In this document: in pieces, positions 35,724 through 43,284 of the stretch
Layout of the letters: each line of letters starts with the position of its first letter
How positions within the stretch are numbered: position 1 is the first letter of the stretch
Origin: Hyunsoonleella ulvae
GTDB lineage: Bacteria; Bacteroidota; Bacteroidia; Flavobacteriales; Flavobacteriaceae
Length of the DNA: 64,000 bases
Reading direction: 5' to 3'
Assembly: GCF_016827605.1 (NCBI RefSeq)
Contig: NZ_JAEPJQ010000006.1
Span: 62,001 to 126,000, forward strand
Translations under genes and position numbers: made by a program
Notes under the pieces: model-generated
What the model saw: only the letters and a program-made list of their open reading frames with translations
The model's database searches: none
Told to the model about the DNA's origin: nothing

Positions 35724-36194
35724 TTAGTTGTCCTCGTCGTTAGTTTTTGAAGTTTTTCTGTTTCCGTAGAAATATAACGAGTGGTTGTTAATTTCAATAT
35801 TAAAAACCTCTTCGATAGTTTTTTTGATGGATTGAATTCTTGGATCGCAAAATTCTATAACCTCACCAGTATCTGTTAAAATGACGTGGTCGTGTTGCCT
35901 GTCAAAATATGATTTTTCGTAATGCGCTTGGTTTTGTCCAAATTGGTGCTTTCTTACCAGTTTACATTCCAAAAGTAGTTCTATGGTGTTGTATAGTGTT
36001 GCACGAGAAACGCGATAATTTTTATTTTTCATATTGAGGTATAAAGACTCAATATCAAAATGCTCATTACTATCATATATTTCTTGAAGTATAGCGTAGC
36101 GTTCGGGCGTTTTTCTATGTCCGTTTTCTTCTAAAAAGGTAGTAAATACACTTTTTACAATCTCTTGGTTTTTGTTATCTGTATTTGAATTCAT
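35724..36194 (-). CDS. Fur-family transcriptional regulator
   Basis: 156 residues: N-terminal winged helix ([29 protein letters not shown]) and C-terminal metal-binding dimerisation domain ([30 protein letters not shown]). The usual CxxC structural zinc site (CxxCG before VIEF) is missing (LTDTGE), so this is a Fur paralogue lacking that site. The regulated metal or peroxide signal is unclear. Between RelA/SpoT and purA in the same direction, a conserved Bacteroidetes order as far as I know. Confidence 0.93.
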   Translation of the reverse strand: MNSNTDNKNQEIVKSVFTTFLEENGHRKTPERYAILQEIYDSNEHFDIESLYLNMKNKNYRVSRATLYNTIELLLECKLVRKHQFGQNQAHYEKSYFDRQHDHVILTDTGEVIEFCDPRIQSIKKTIEEVFNIEINNHSLYFYGNRKTSKTNDEDN

Positions 36195-36216
36195 AAATGC
36201 GCTGCAAATTTACACT

Positions 36217-38436
36217 TTAAACTCTGGAAACCTTATCAATACCATTAATTTTTTTAAGATTATCCAATATTTTTTTTAACAATGCTTTGTTCTTAACTAC
36301 AAGCTTAATTTTACCGGAGAAAATACCATCATCGGTTTCAAAGCTTAAGCTTTTCATATTAATGTGTAAGTTGTTAGAAATAACTTTAGTAATGTCGTTA
36401 ACAAGTCCCATGTGATCAATACCAGAAATTCTAATCTCAGTGGCATATTCCTGTTGGCTCGAATCAATCCATTTTGCTTGCATAATCCTGTAAGCATAAT
36501 TGGATTGAAGACTTAAGGCATTTGGACAATTGTGCTTGTGTACTTTAATACCTTCTGAAACTGTTAAGAACCCAAAAACGTCATCGCCAGGTATAGGGTT
36601 GCAACAGTTTGATAGTTTATAGTCTAGCTTTTCTCCTTCTTTACCAAATACCAAAGAATCGTAGTTAGAGGTAATCTCATCCTTATCTATTTGTTCTTTT
36701 GAAATGGTTTGCTTTCTTGTGATTTTGTTCTTTATGAAACTAACAAGTACATTGTTTCGTGAAGCAGCAAAATCCTTAAGCATAGCGTTGTCTATAGAGC
36801 CAATACCAACCCTGTAAAATAAGTCTAAACTGGTTTTGAGTTTAAAATGCCTTACTAAATGGTTTACTGAAGATTCGTTTAGTGTTATTTTAAGCTGTTT
36901 AAGTTTACGTCTTAAAACCTCTTTACCTTCTTCTGCAATAAGTTTTCTATCTTCCCTAAGCGCAGATTTTATTTTTGCTCTTGCCCTAGCTGTGGTAGTA
37001 TAATTTAACCAGTTAGCATTGGGTTTTGAGCTTTCTGATGTAATAATCTCAACCTGATCCCCACTTTTTAATTCATGGCTTAGCGGTACAAGTTTTCCAT
37101 TAACACGTGCACCACGGGTGTGCATTCCCACTTCTGTATGGATATGGAACGCAAAATCTAGAGAAGTAGCCCCTTTTGGTAATGATTTTAATTCCCCAGC
37201 GGGTGTAAACACAAATATTTCTTGTGCGTATAGATTAAGTTTAAATTGCTCTACAAAATCAACCGCGTTTAAACTTGGATTTTCAAGAGCTTCTTGCAGT
37301 CTGTTAATCCAGTTTTCTAAGTTATCTGTTTTTTCAGCGCCTTGTTTATATTTGTAGTGTGCTGCATACCCTTTTTCTGCAATTTCATTCATGCGCTCAC
37401 TACGTATTTGTACTTCAACCCAATTGCCTTTGGGGCCCATCACGGTAATATGTAGTGCTTCGTAACCTGTTCCTTTTGGGGATGTAATCCAATCTCTAAG
37501 GCGTAGTGGGTTGGGTCTAAAATGATCGGTAACTATTGAATATATTTTCCAAGCTAAAAACTTTTCATTTTGTTTATCGCTCTTGTAAATAATTCTAATG
37601 GCAAATTTGTCATAAACCTCATCAAAAGACACGCCTTGGGTTACCATTTTCTTTCTAATGGAAAAAATGGATTTTGGTCGTCCTTTTATAGTATAATTAA
37701 AATCTTCTTTATCTAGTGATTTTTTGATAACGGCACTAAACTGTTCAATATATTTATCCTGCTCCTCCTTACTTTCCTTAGTTTTTAGAAGTATGTCATT
37801 GTATACTTCAGGTTCGGTATATTTTAAAGCTAAATCCTCAAGTTCGGTTTTAATATTATAAAGCCCTATTCTATGAGCTAACGGCGCATAAATATATAGG
37901 GTTTCTGAGGCAATTTTTACCTGTTTATCAGGGCGCATGGCGTCCATGGTTTGCATGTTGTGCAAACGATCTGCTATTTTTATTATGATAACGCGTACAT
38001 CATCATTTAAGGTTAGCAGCATTTTCCTAAAATTTTCGGCTTGTAACGAGACATCCATATCCTGTTCCTTACTTAAGGAGGATATTTTTGTGAGCCCATC
38101 AACAATTCTGGCAACCGTTTCGCCAAATAATTGCTCTATATCATCAATGGAATACTCTTCGCAGTCTTCAACTACATCATGAAGTAATGCGGCAGCAATA
38201 GAGGTGGCATCCAAGCCAATTTCTTGCGCCACAATTCTTGCCACAGCCAAAGGATGGAAAATATAAGCTTCCCCAGACTTTCTACGCTGGTCTTTATGCC
38301 CATCCAAAGCCACTTCAAACGCTTTTCTGATGAGTTTTTTATCATCGTCAGACAGGGTGGTATAACTAACCTTTAAAAGGTTTTTATACGCTTTGGCTAT
38401 TTCCTTATTCTCTTTTTCAATTTCTTCTTCAGACAT
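36217..38436 (-). CDS. Bifunctional (p)ppGpp synthetase/hydrolase RelA/SpoT
   Basis: 739 residues. The HD hydrolase domain is intact (FHPLAVARIV, ALLHDVVEDC, RLHNMQTMDAM), and the synthetase domain shows YDKFAIRIIYKS, RLRDWITSPKGTGYEALH and EVQIRSERMNEIAEKGYAAHY. TGS (IFVFTPAGELKSLPKGAT) and a C-terminal zinc-finger/ACT part (LSNCCNPIPGDDV, RISGIDHMGLVNDITKVI) follow. It makes and degrades the stringent-response alarmone. A 22-base gap separates it from the Fur-family gene. Confidence 0.96.
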   Translation of the reverse strand: MSEEEIEKENKEIAKAYKNLLKVSYTTLSDDDKKLIRKAFEVALDGHKDQRRKSGEAYIFHPLAVARIVAQEIGLDATSIAAALLHDVVEDCEEYSIDDIEQLFGETVARIVDGLTKISSLSKEQDMDVSLQAENFRKMLLTLNDDVRVIIIKIADRLHNMQTMDAMRPDKQVKIASETLYIYAPLAHRIGLYNIKTELEDLALKYTEPEVYNDILLKTKESKEEQDKYIEQFSAVIKKSLDKEDFNYTIKGRPKSIFSIRKKMVTQGVSFDEVYDKFAIRIIYKSDKQNEKFLAWKIYSIVTDHFRPNPLRLRDWITSPKGTGYEALHITVMGPKGNWVEVQIRSERMNEIAEKGYAAHYKYKQGAEKTDNLENWINRLQEALENPSLNAVDFVEQFKLNLYAQEIFVFTPAGELKSLPKGATSLDFAFHIHTEVGMHTRGARVNGKLVPLSHELKSGDQVEIITSESSKPNANWLNYTTTARARAKIKSALREDRKLIAEEGKEVLRRKLKQLKITLNESSVNHLVRHFKLKTSLDLFYRVGIGSIDNAMLKDFAASRNNVLVSFIKNKITRKQTISKEQIDKDEITSNYDSLVFGKEGEKLDYKLSNCCNPIPGDDVFGFLTVSEGIKVHKHNCPNALSLQSNYAYRIMQAKWIDSSQQEYATEIRISGIDHMGLVNDITKVISNNLHINMKSLSFETDDGIFSGKIKLVVKNKALLKKILDNLKKINGIDKVSRV

Positions 38437-38490
38437 CGAATAAAAATAAGATAAACCACTTTAATAGCCAATACAGTTTTTCTCTTTTTT

Positions 38491-39072
38491 TTAAGAAAGT
38501 GTATTTAGAAAATTAACAAGCTGTTTTACTGCTTTTCCACGATGTCCTATTTGATTTTTTATAGATAAATCCATTTCAGCGAAGGTTTCATCATAGCCTG
38601 TAGGCTTAAAAATAGGGTCGTAACCAAATCCCTTACTACCATACTTTTCTCTGGTAATGTGACCTTTGCAGATTCCAGTGAAATTAGATAGCTTGCTGTT
38701 TAATGAAAGTGCAATTACGGTTTTAAATTGGGCACTCCTACTGTCAGCAAACTTCAAGTTTTTAAGTAATAAATCCATATTGTTTACTGCATCTCTTTGT
38801 GGACCAGCATACCGTGCTGAATAAACTCCGGGAGCACCATTAAGTGCATCGACCTCTAAACCTGTATCATCAGCAAAACAATCATAGCCGTAATTTGTTT
38901 TTACAAATTGTGCTTTTTCAAAGGCATTACCTTCTATAGTTTCCTTAGTTTCTGGGATATCTTCAAAACATCCAATATCTTTTAAACTTAGAAGTTTTAT
39001 GGTTTTAGGAATTAAAACTTGAACTTCTTTGAGCTTATTAAGGTTGTTGGTAGCGAATACGAGGTGTGTCAT
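38491..39072 (-). CDS. rdgB: RdgB/HAM1 non-canonical purine NTP pyrophosphatase
   Basis: 193 residues from the ATG at 39072 (MTHLVFATNNLNK). The frame is open to an earlier ATG at 39096, but the family starts at this FATNN motif. Also visible are ETIEGNAFEKA, FADDTGLEVDALNGAPGVYSARY and GYDPIFKP, ending in IGHRGKAVKQL. It removes ITP, XTP and dITP to prevent their incorporation into nucleic acids. Lies 54 bases downstream of nothing in its own direction and upstream of RelA/SpoT's end region; divergent from the gene at 39122. Confidence 0.96.
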   Translation of the reverse strand: MTHLVFATNNLNKLKEVQVLIPKTIKLLSLKDIGCFEDIPETKETIEGNAFEKAQFVKTNYGYDCFADDTGLEVDALNGAPGVYSARYAGPQRDAVNNMDLLLKNLKFADSRSAQFKTVIALSLNSKLSNFTGICKGHITREKYGSKGFGYDPIFKPTGYDETFAEMDLSIKNQIGHRGKAVKQLVNFLNTLS

Positions 39073-39121
39073 TATTTTAATTAGCTTTATGAGCAATAAA
39101 ACAAATCAAAATTTATTAGAT

Positions 39122-39511
39122 ATGAAAAAAATATTATTAACCATATGCATAGTTTTGTTTTGCTTTTCATTTGGGCAAAGTCAAACCGTTAAATTAAAGG
39201 CAAAAAAGCCTAAGTATGAAAATGTAAAATATAGGAATCCTGGAGAGACAACAAGTCCTTTTTTTATTGATAGAATTGTGTATTCAACAAATTATAAGGG
39301 AAGAGATAAAGAAAATTTATATCAAATTTCTATTTATGGGAAAGCAAATGGAAAAACCAAGCAGGTGCATTACACAGCGAAATCTGTAGAAGAATTTGAT
39401 TATTATAGAAGGGTTTTTAACGGCAACTATAAAGAAATATTGGTGTTTGAAAATGATTATAAGGTAGGTGGAAAAACCTATTTTAACGTTGCCATAGCAG
39501 TGGAATACTAA
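39122..39511 (+). CDS. Secreted hypothetical protein (129 aa)
   Basis: From the ATG at 39122: signal peptide MKKILLTICIVLFCFSFGQS, then a basic, Lys/Tyr-rich domain (KLKAKKPKYENVKYRNPGE, YQISIYGKANGKTKQVHY, EFDYYRRVFNGNYKEILVF). The longer frame from 39029 would overlap rdgB and lacks a signal peptide at its start. No family recognised. It is a single gene between rdgB (divergent) and the DCC protein (convergent). Confidence 0.72.
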   Translation: MKKILLTICIVLFCFSFGQSQTVKLKAKKPKYENVKYRNPGETTSPFFIDRIVYSTNYKGRDKENLYQISIYGKANGKTKQVHYTAKSVEEFDYYRRVFNGNYKEILVFENDYKVGGKTYFNVAIAVEY

Positions 39512-39522
39512 ATGTATTTAGA

Positions 39523-39894
39523 TTAAAAACTGATAGTGCAACTTTTAGATTTTCCGAACCAGGCCACACGGTTTTTTGATGCCATTTTGTAAATACCATC
39601 TCTAATTAATCTTGGAATAAAGGCCAAAAGTGCAGCTACGCGTTGCCATTTAGGTATTTTAGATACAATTTTTAAAAAGCCATCAGAGTGTGTTTTTACA
39701 CCAGCCTCATCAATTAAGATAACAGTATCTAACTGATGGGTAGGATAACCGTACGTTTTGAGGAGTTGTTGGCCGTAAGGCGATTGAAAGGCTACAAATT
39801 GAAATAAATTAGCTGGAGCAAATTTTAATAACCAGCCCACAACACCGTTGCATAGGTTACACTCGCCGTCAAAAATAATAATGTCTTTTTTCAT
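39523..39894 (-). CDS. DCC-family thiol-disulfide oxidoreductase-like (DUF393)
   Basis: 123 residues. Begins with the family signature FDGECNLCNGVVGWLLKF, in which the DxxCxxC cysteines sit in a thioredoxin-like fold. It continues with FVAFQSPYGQQLL and DTVILIDEAGVKTHSDGFLKI, ending with NRVAWFGKSKSC. Predicted thiol-disulfide role, substrate unknown. Confidence 0.93.
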   Translation of the reverse strand: MKKDIIIFDGECNLCNGVVGWLLKFAPANLFQFVAFQSPYGQQLLKTYGYPTHQLDTVILIDEAGVKTHSDGFLKIVSKIPKWQRVAALLAFIPRLIRDGIYKMASKNRVAWFGKSKSCTISF

Positions 39895-39970
39895 GATGTA
39901 TCAAATGTCTTTTATTGTAGACGAAAAATGTGGAGCTAGCTTTCAGAGGATTATAAATTTTTAATTTTTT

Positions 39971-39995
39971 TTATGATTTAGGTCATCAATCATAA
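39971..39995 (+). promoter_or_regulatory. Dyad upstream of the HPF gene
   Basis: TTATGATT and AATCATAA arms flank TAGGTCATC, and ATGA-N6-TCAT lies within. A GAAATTTG -7-like element follows at 40001-40008. The dyad centre is about 30 bases before the expected transcription start, a position typical of activators of the Crp/Fnr kind, but the ligand is unknown. Confidence 0.45.
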
Positions 39996-40049
39996 GAGAC
40001 GAAATTTGTATCTTAGACTATGTATTAACAATTAAAAAGTAAATGGATT

Positions 40050-40349
40050 ATGACAGTAAATTTTCAATATGTAGATGTAGACGTAAGTAAAACACTTTCG
40101 GCGTTTACCGAGGAAAAGTTAGGTAAATTGTTTAATAAATATGAATTTTTGATAAGTGCCATGGTGTACTTTAAGCAGGATGAAAAAGACCATGATGCTG
40201 GAAAAATATGTAATATAGAATTAAGTCTACCAGGGCCAAGAATCTATGCCACATCTAACGAGCATAATTTCGAGGTGTCAGTACGGGAAACAATTAAAGA
40301 CCTAGACCGACAACTAAAAAAGCGTAAACAAGTTTTTAATGCGTACTAA
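40050..40349 (+). CDS. Ribosome hibernation factor, HPF/YfiA family (short form)
   Basis: 99-residue ribosome-associated protein: MTVNFQYVDVDVSKTLSAFTEEKLGKL, CNIELSLPGPRIYATSNEHNFEVSVRETIKDLDRQLKKRK. The basic helix near the end and the beta sheet match the HPF N-terminal domain; the long-form C-terminal extension is missing. It binds the 30S subunit and silences ribosomes during slow growth. Start ATG at 40050, 20 bases or so after the leader dyad region. Convergent with rlmH, one base between the stops. Confidence 0.94.
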   Translation: MTVNFQYVDVDVSKTLSAFTEEKLGKLFNKYEFLISAMVYFKQDEKDHDAGKICNIELSLPGPRIYATSNEHNFEVSVRETIKDLDRQLKKRKQVFNAY

Positions 40350-40350
40350 A

Positions 40351-40824
40351 CTATCGATGATGGTAGGGTTCGTTTCTTAAGATAGTAAACCCTCTGTATA
40401 ATTGTTCGATAAAAAATAAACGTACCATTTGATGGGAAAATGTCATTTTTGAAAGTGATATTTTCCTATTTGCTATTTTGTATACGTCCTCAGAGAATCC
40501 ATAAGGCCCACCAATCACAAAAACTAATTGTTTTTTTCCAGAATTCATATGCTTTTGAAGGTAACCAGAAAAATCTACCGAAGAATATTGTTTCCCATGT
40601 TCATCCAAAAGTATTAAAACATCATGAGGTGATACCTTTTTTAAAATAAGTTCGCCTTCTTTTTGTTTCTGTTCTATTTGGCTCAGGTTTTTAACCTTTT
40701 TCAAATCAGGAATTATTTCAAAATCAAAAGAGATGTAATGGGAGAGGCGTTTTTTATAAATATCAATTAAGGCAATAAGTTCTTTATTGTCCGTTTTGCC
40801 AATAGCTAATAGTTTTATAGTCAT
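40351..40824 (-). CDS. rlmH: 23S rRNA pseudouridine(1915)-N3-methyltransferase
   Basis: 157-residue SPOUT-class enzyme that methylates pseudouridine 1915 in helix 69 of 23S rRNA. The knotted C-terminal part has LVFVIGGPYGFSEDVY, ISLSKMTFSHQMVRLFFIEQLYRGFTILRNEPYHHR, which is the family end. Start ATG at 40824. Confidence 0.97.
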   Translation of the reverse strand: MTIKLLAIGKTDNKELIALIDIYKKRLSHYISFDFEIIPDLKKVKNLSQIEQKQKEGELILKKVSPHDVLILLDEHGKQYSSVDFSGYLQKHMNSGKKQLVFVIGGPYGFSEDVYKIANRKISLSKMTFSHQMVRLFFIEQLYRGFTILRNEPYHHR

Positions 40825-40934
40825 ATTGCAAAATTACGATTTCCTTAATTTATCAGATTAGCATTTTTTACCATTAAAACTAAAAAATTCGCAAATTAAA
40901 GTTCCATTTATTATTTTAGCGCAAATTCCCTAAT

Positions 40935-41795
40935 ATGATTACGAAAGAGTATTTTGAAAAAGAAGTAGCTTATATTATCGAAAATGCTATAAGAGAGGAT
41001 GTTGGAGATGGAGACCACAGTTCACTAGCATGTATTCCAGAGAACGCCAGAGGAAGAGCTAAGCTTTTAGTAAAGGATAAAGGTGTAATAGCAGGTGTTA
41101 ATTTTGCGAGACGTGTTTTTGACTATGTTGATAAAAAACTTAGGGTAGAAGTTAAAATTGAAGATGGTACTCCTGTATCTTATGGAGACGTAGTGCTTTA
41201 TGTTGAAGGGCCTTCGCAATCTATATTGAAAGCAGAGCGAACACTATTAAATGCAATGCAGCGTATGAGTGCCATTGCTACTAAAACGCACTCTTTTGTT
41301 GAGCTTCTAAAAGGAACAAATACCAAGATTTTAGATACCAGAAAAACCACCCCTGGCATTAGGGTTCTTGAAAAGTGGGCAGTACAAATTGGAGGAGGTA
41401 AAAACCACCGTTTTGCACTCTACGATATGATAATGCTAAAGGATAATCACATAGATTTTGCAGGCGGTATAACCAAGGCTATAAACATGACTAAAAATTA
41501 TCTAGCCGAAACGGGAAAAGATTTGCAAATCATGGTAGAGGCGAGAGATTTGGTTGAGGTAGAAGAAATTCTGCAGAGTGATGGTATATATCGTATACTT
41601 TTAGACAATTTTGATTATGAAGATACCAGAAAAGCTGTTGAGCTTATAGGCGATAAGTGCCTTACGGAGTCTTCAGGAAACATCAATGAAACTACCATTA
41701 GGCATTATGCAGAGTGCGGTGTAGATTATATATCTTGCGGCGCTTTAACACATTCTGTCCATAATATGGATCTCAGTTTAAAAGCTGTTAAATAA
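40935..41795 (+). CDS. nadC: Nicotinate-nucleotide pyrophosphorylase (carboxylating)
   Basis: 286 residues. It converts quinolinate and PRPP to nicotinate mononucleotide in NAD biosynthesis. Conserved parts: EDVGDGDHSS, ERTLLNAMQRMSAIATKT, DTRKTTPGIRVLEKWAV, GGGKNHRFALYDMIMLKDNHI, EARDLVEV and ESSGNINETT. Followed 93 bases later by the YihY gene. Confidence 0.97.
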   Translation: MITKEYFEKEVAYIIENAIREDVGDGDHSSLACIPENARGRAKLLVKDKGVIAGVNFARRVFDYVDKKLRVEVKIEDGTPVSYGDVVLYVEGPSQSILKAERTLLNAMQRMSAIATKTHSFVELLKGTNTKILDTRKTTPGIRVLEKWAVQIGGGKNHRFALYDMIMLKDNHIDFAGGITKAINMTKNYLAETGKDLQIMVEARDLVEVEEILQSDGIYRILLDNFDYEDTRKAVELIGDKCLTESSGNINETTIRHYAECGVDYISCGALTHSVHNMDLSLKAVK

Positions 41796-41888
41796 GCTTG
41801 TTGTTTTTTTATACTATTACTTAAACTTAGTGCTACTAATTTTTTAACTTGCATACTGTAAGGCAAAAAAGAAAAATTTTAGCAGTTA

Positions 41889-42842
41889 ATGACAAAACCT
41901 ATTGAAGACAAGCTAGATAGCATCCCAGTAGTTAATCTCTTGGTTAGGTTTTTAAAGCAAATTAAACTACCCGGTTTTGAAGGTTTGTCTGTTTACGATT
42001 TATTGGAGCTTTATGCTTTAGGGATTGTAAAAGGGGCACTCACTACTAGAGCCAGTGCCATAGCTTTTAGTTTTTTTACCGCTATTTTTCCGTTTTTACT
42101 GTTTGTAATTATCCTTATTCCGTACATACCAATAGATAATTTTCAAGCTGAATTTCTAGAATTTTTGAATTCTTTTTTACCACCCCAAACCTCAGATTTT
42201 TTCTTCTCTAATATTTTTGATAACATCAGTGGTAGTGGTGGGGCAGGGTTGATCTCTTCGGTGTTTTTGTTATCGATGCTATTAATGGCTAATGGTGTTA
42301 ATGCTGTGTTTTCTGGTTTTGAAAACTCATACCATCAACAGCTTACGCGCAATGTGTTTCAACAATATTTATATGCTTTGGGCATTGCATTAATATTGGC
42401 ATTTTTGGTATTGCTTACTGTTGCCGTTTTTGGGTATTTTCAAATTTATATTTTAAGCCCTATTTATGAAAGCCTGAGTGGAGAAGTTTTAACCGATGAC
42501 AACAATGGTTTGGGTTGGGTAGTTTTTGCAAAGTATACGTTTTTTGTAATCATGGTGTATTTGGCAACGGCAACCCTTTATTATTTTGGAACGAAAGAGG
42601 GGAGGAATGCGCGATTTTTTTCTATTGGTGCCTTATTAACCACCTTGCTTATTATTTTAACATCGTATCTGTTCGGTGTCTATATAGATAATTTTTCAAA
42701 ATATAATGAGTTATATGGTTCAATAGGAGCTTTGTTGATCCTGTTGTTATATTTATGGCTTAACTCTAATATTCTACTGTTAGGATACGAATTAAATGCT
42801 TCATTAAATATTTTAAGAAAAGTGAATAGAGATGAAAAATAG
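41889..42842 (+). CDS. YihY/BrkB family membrane protein
   Basis: 317 residues with six predicted membrane segments and family marks (TRASAIAFSFFTAIFPFLLF, LLMANGVNAVFSGFENSYH, TATLYYFGTKEG, YGSIGALLILLLYLWLNSNILLLGYELNA). The role of the family in bacteria is not established; older names refer to RNase BN or virulence factor BrkB. The 3' end overlaps the next gene by 11 bases, which implies co-translation. Confidence 0.94.
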   Translation: MTKPIEDKLDSIPVVNLLVRFLKQIKLPGFEGLSVYDLLELYALGIVKGALTTRASAIAFSFFTAIFPFLLFVIILIPYIPIDNFQAEFLEFLNSFLPPQTSDFFFSNIFDNISGSGGAGLISSVFLLSMLLMANGVNAVFSGFENSYHQQLTRNVFQQYLYALGIALILAFLVLLTVAVFGYFQIYILSPIYESLSGEVLTDDNNGLGWVVFAKYTFFVIMVYLATATLYYFGTKEGRNARFFSIGALLTTLLIILTSYLFGVYIDNFSKYNELYGSIGALLILLLYLWLNSNILLLGYELNASLNILRKVNRDEK

Positions 42843-43260
42843 GTATTTTATTTTGATATTGTGTTTGGTATCATGCGCTGTTTCTGCTCAAGACATTTTT
42901 GGAACATGGAAAACCATTGATGATGAAACAGGAGAGGCAAAATCCATAGTTGAAATTTATGAAGAAAATGGTAAGGTTTTCGGTAAGATTATAGATATTC
43001 TAAATCCAGAAAGGCGTAATGCAATTTGCGATAAATGTGAAGGAGAAGATAAAGGAAAACCCGTTATTGGTTTTGTACTGATACGCGATATGGAAAAAGA
43101 CGGTTATTATTACGAGGGAGGTACTATTTTTGATCCGCAAAAGGGGAAAGAATACAAGTGCCGGCTTGGTTTAGACAAAGATGATAAAGATGTATTGCAA
43201 GTACGTGGTTACATAGCTTTTTTCTACGCAACGCAATATTGGCAGCGCATAAAGACCTAA
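42832..43260 (+). CDS. DUF2147 secreted protein
   Basis: 142 residues. Signal peptide MKNRYFILILCLVSCAVSAQ. DUF2147 marks: DIFGTWKTIDDETGEAKSIVEIYE, GKIIDILNP, CDKCEGEDKGKPVIGFVLI, GTIFDPQKGKEYKCRLGL, and the closing RGYIAFFYATQYWQR. Extracytoplasmic; function unknown. Starts inside the end of the YihY gene (overlap). Confidence 0.93.
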   Translation: MKNRYFILILCLVSCAVSAQDIFGTWKTIDDETGEAKSIVEIYEENGKVFGKIIDILNPERRNAICDKCEGEDKGKPVIGFVLIRDMEKDGYYYEGGTIFDPQKGKEYKCRLGLDKDDKDVLQVRGYIAFFYATQYWQRIKT

Positions 43261-43284
43261 ATCTAAAAATAAGAATTTCTCAGC

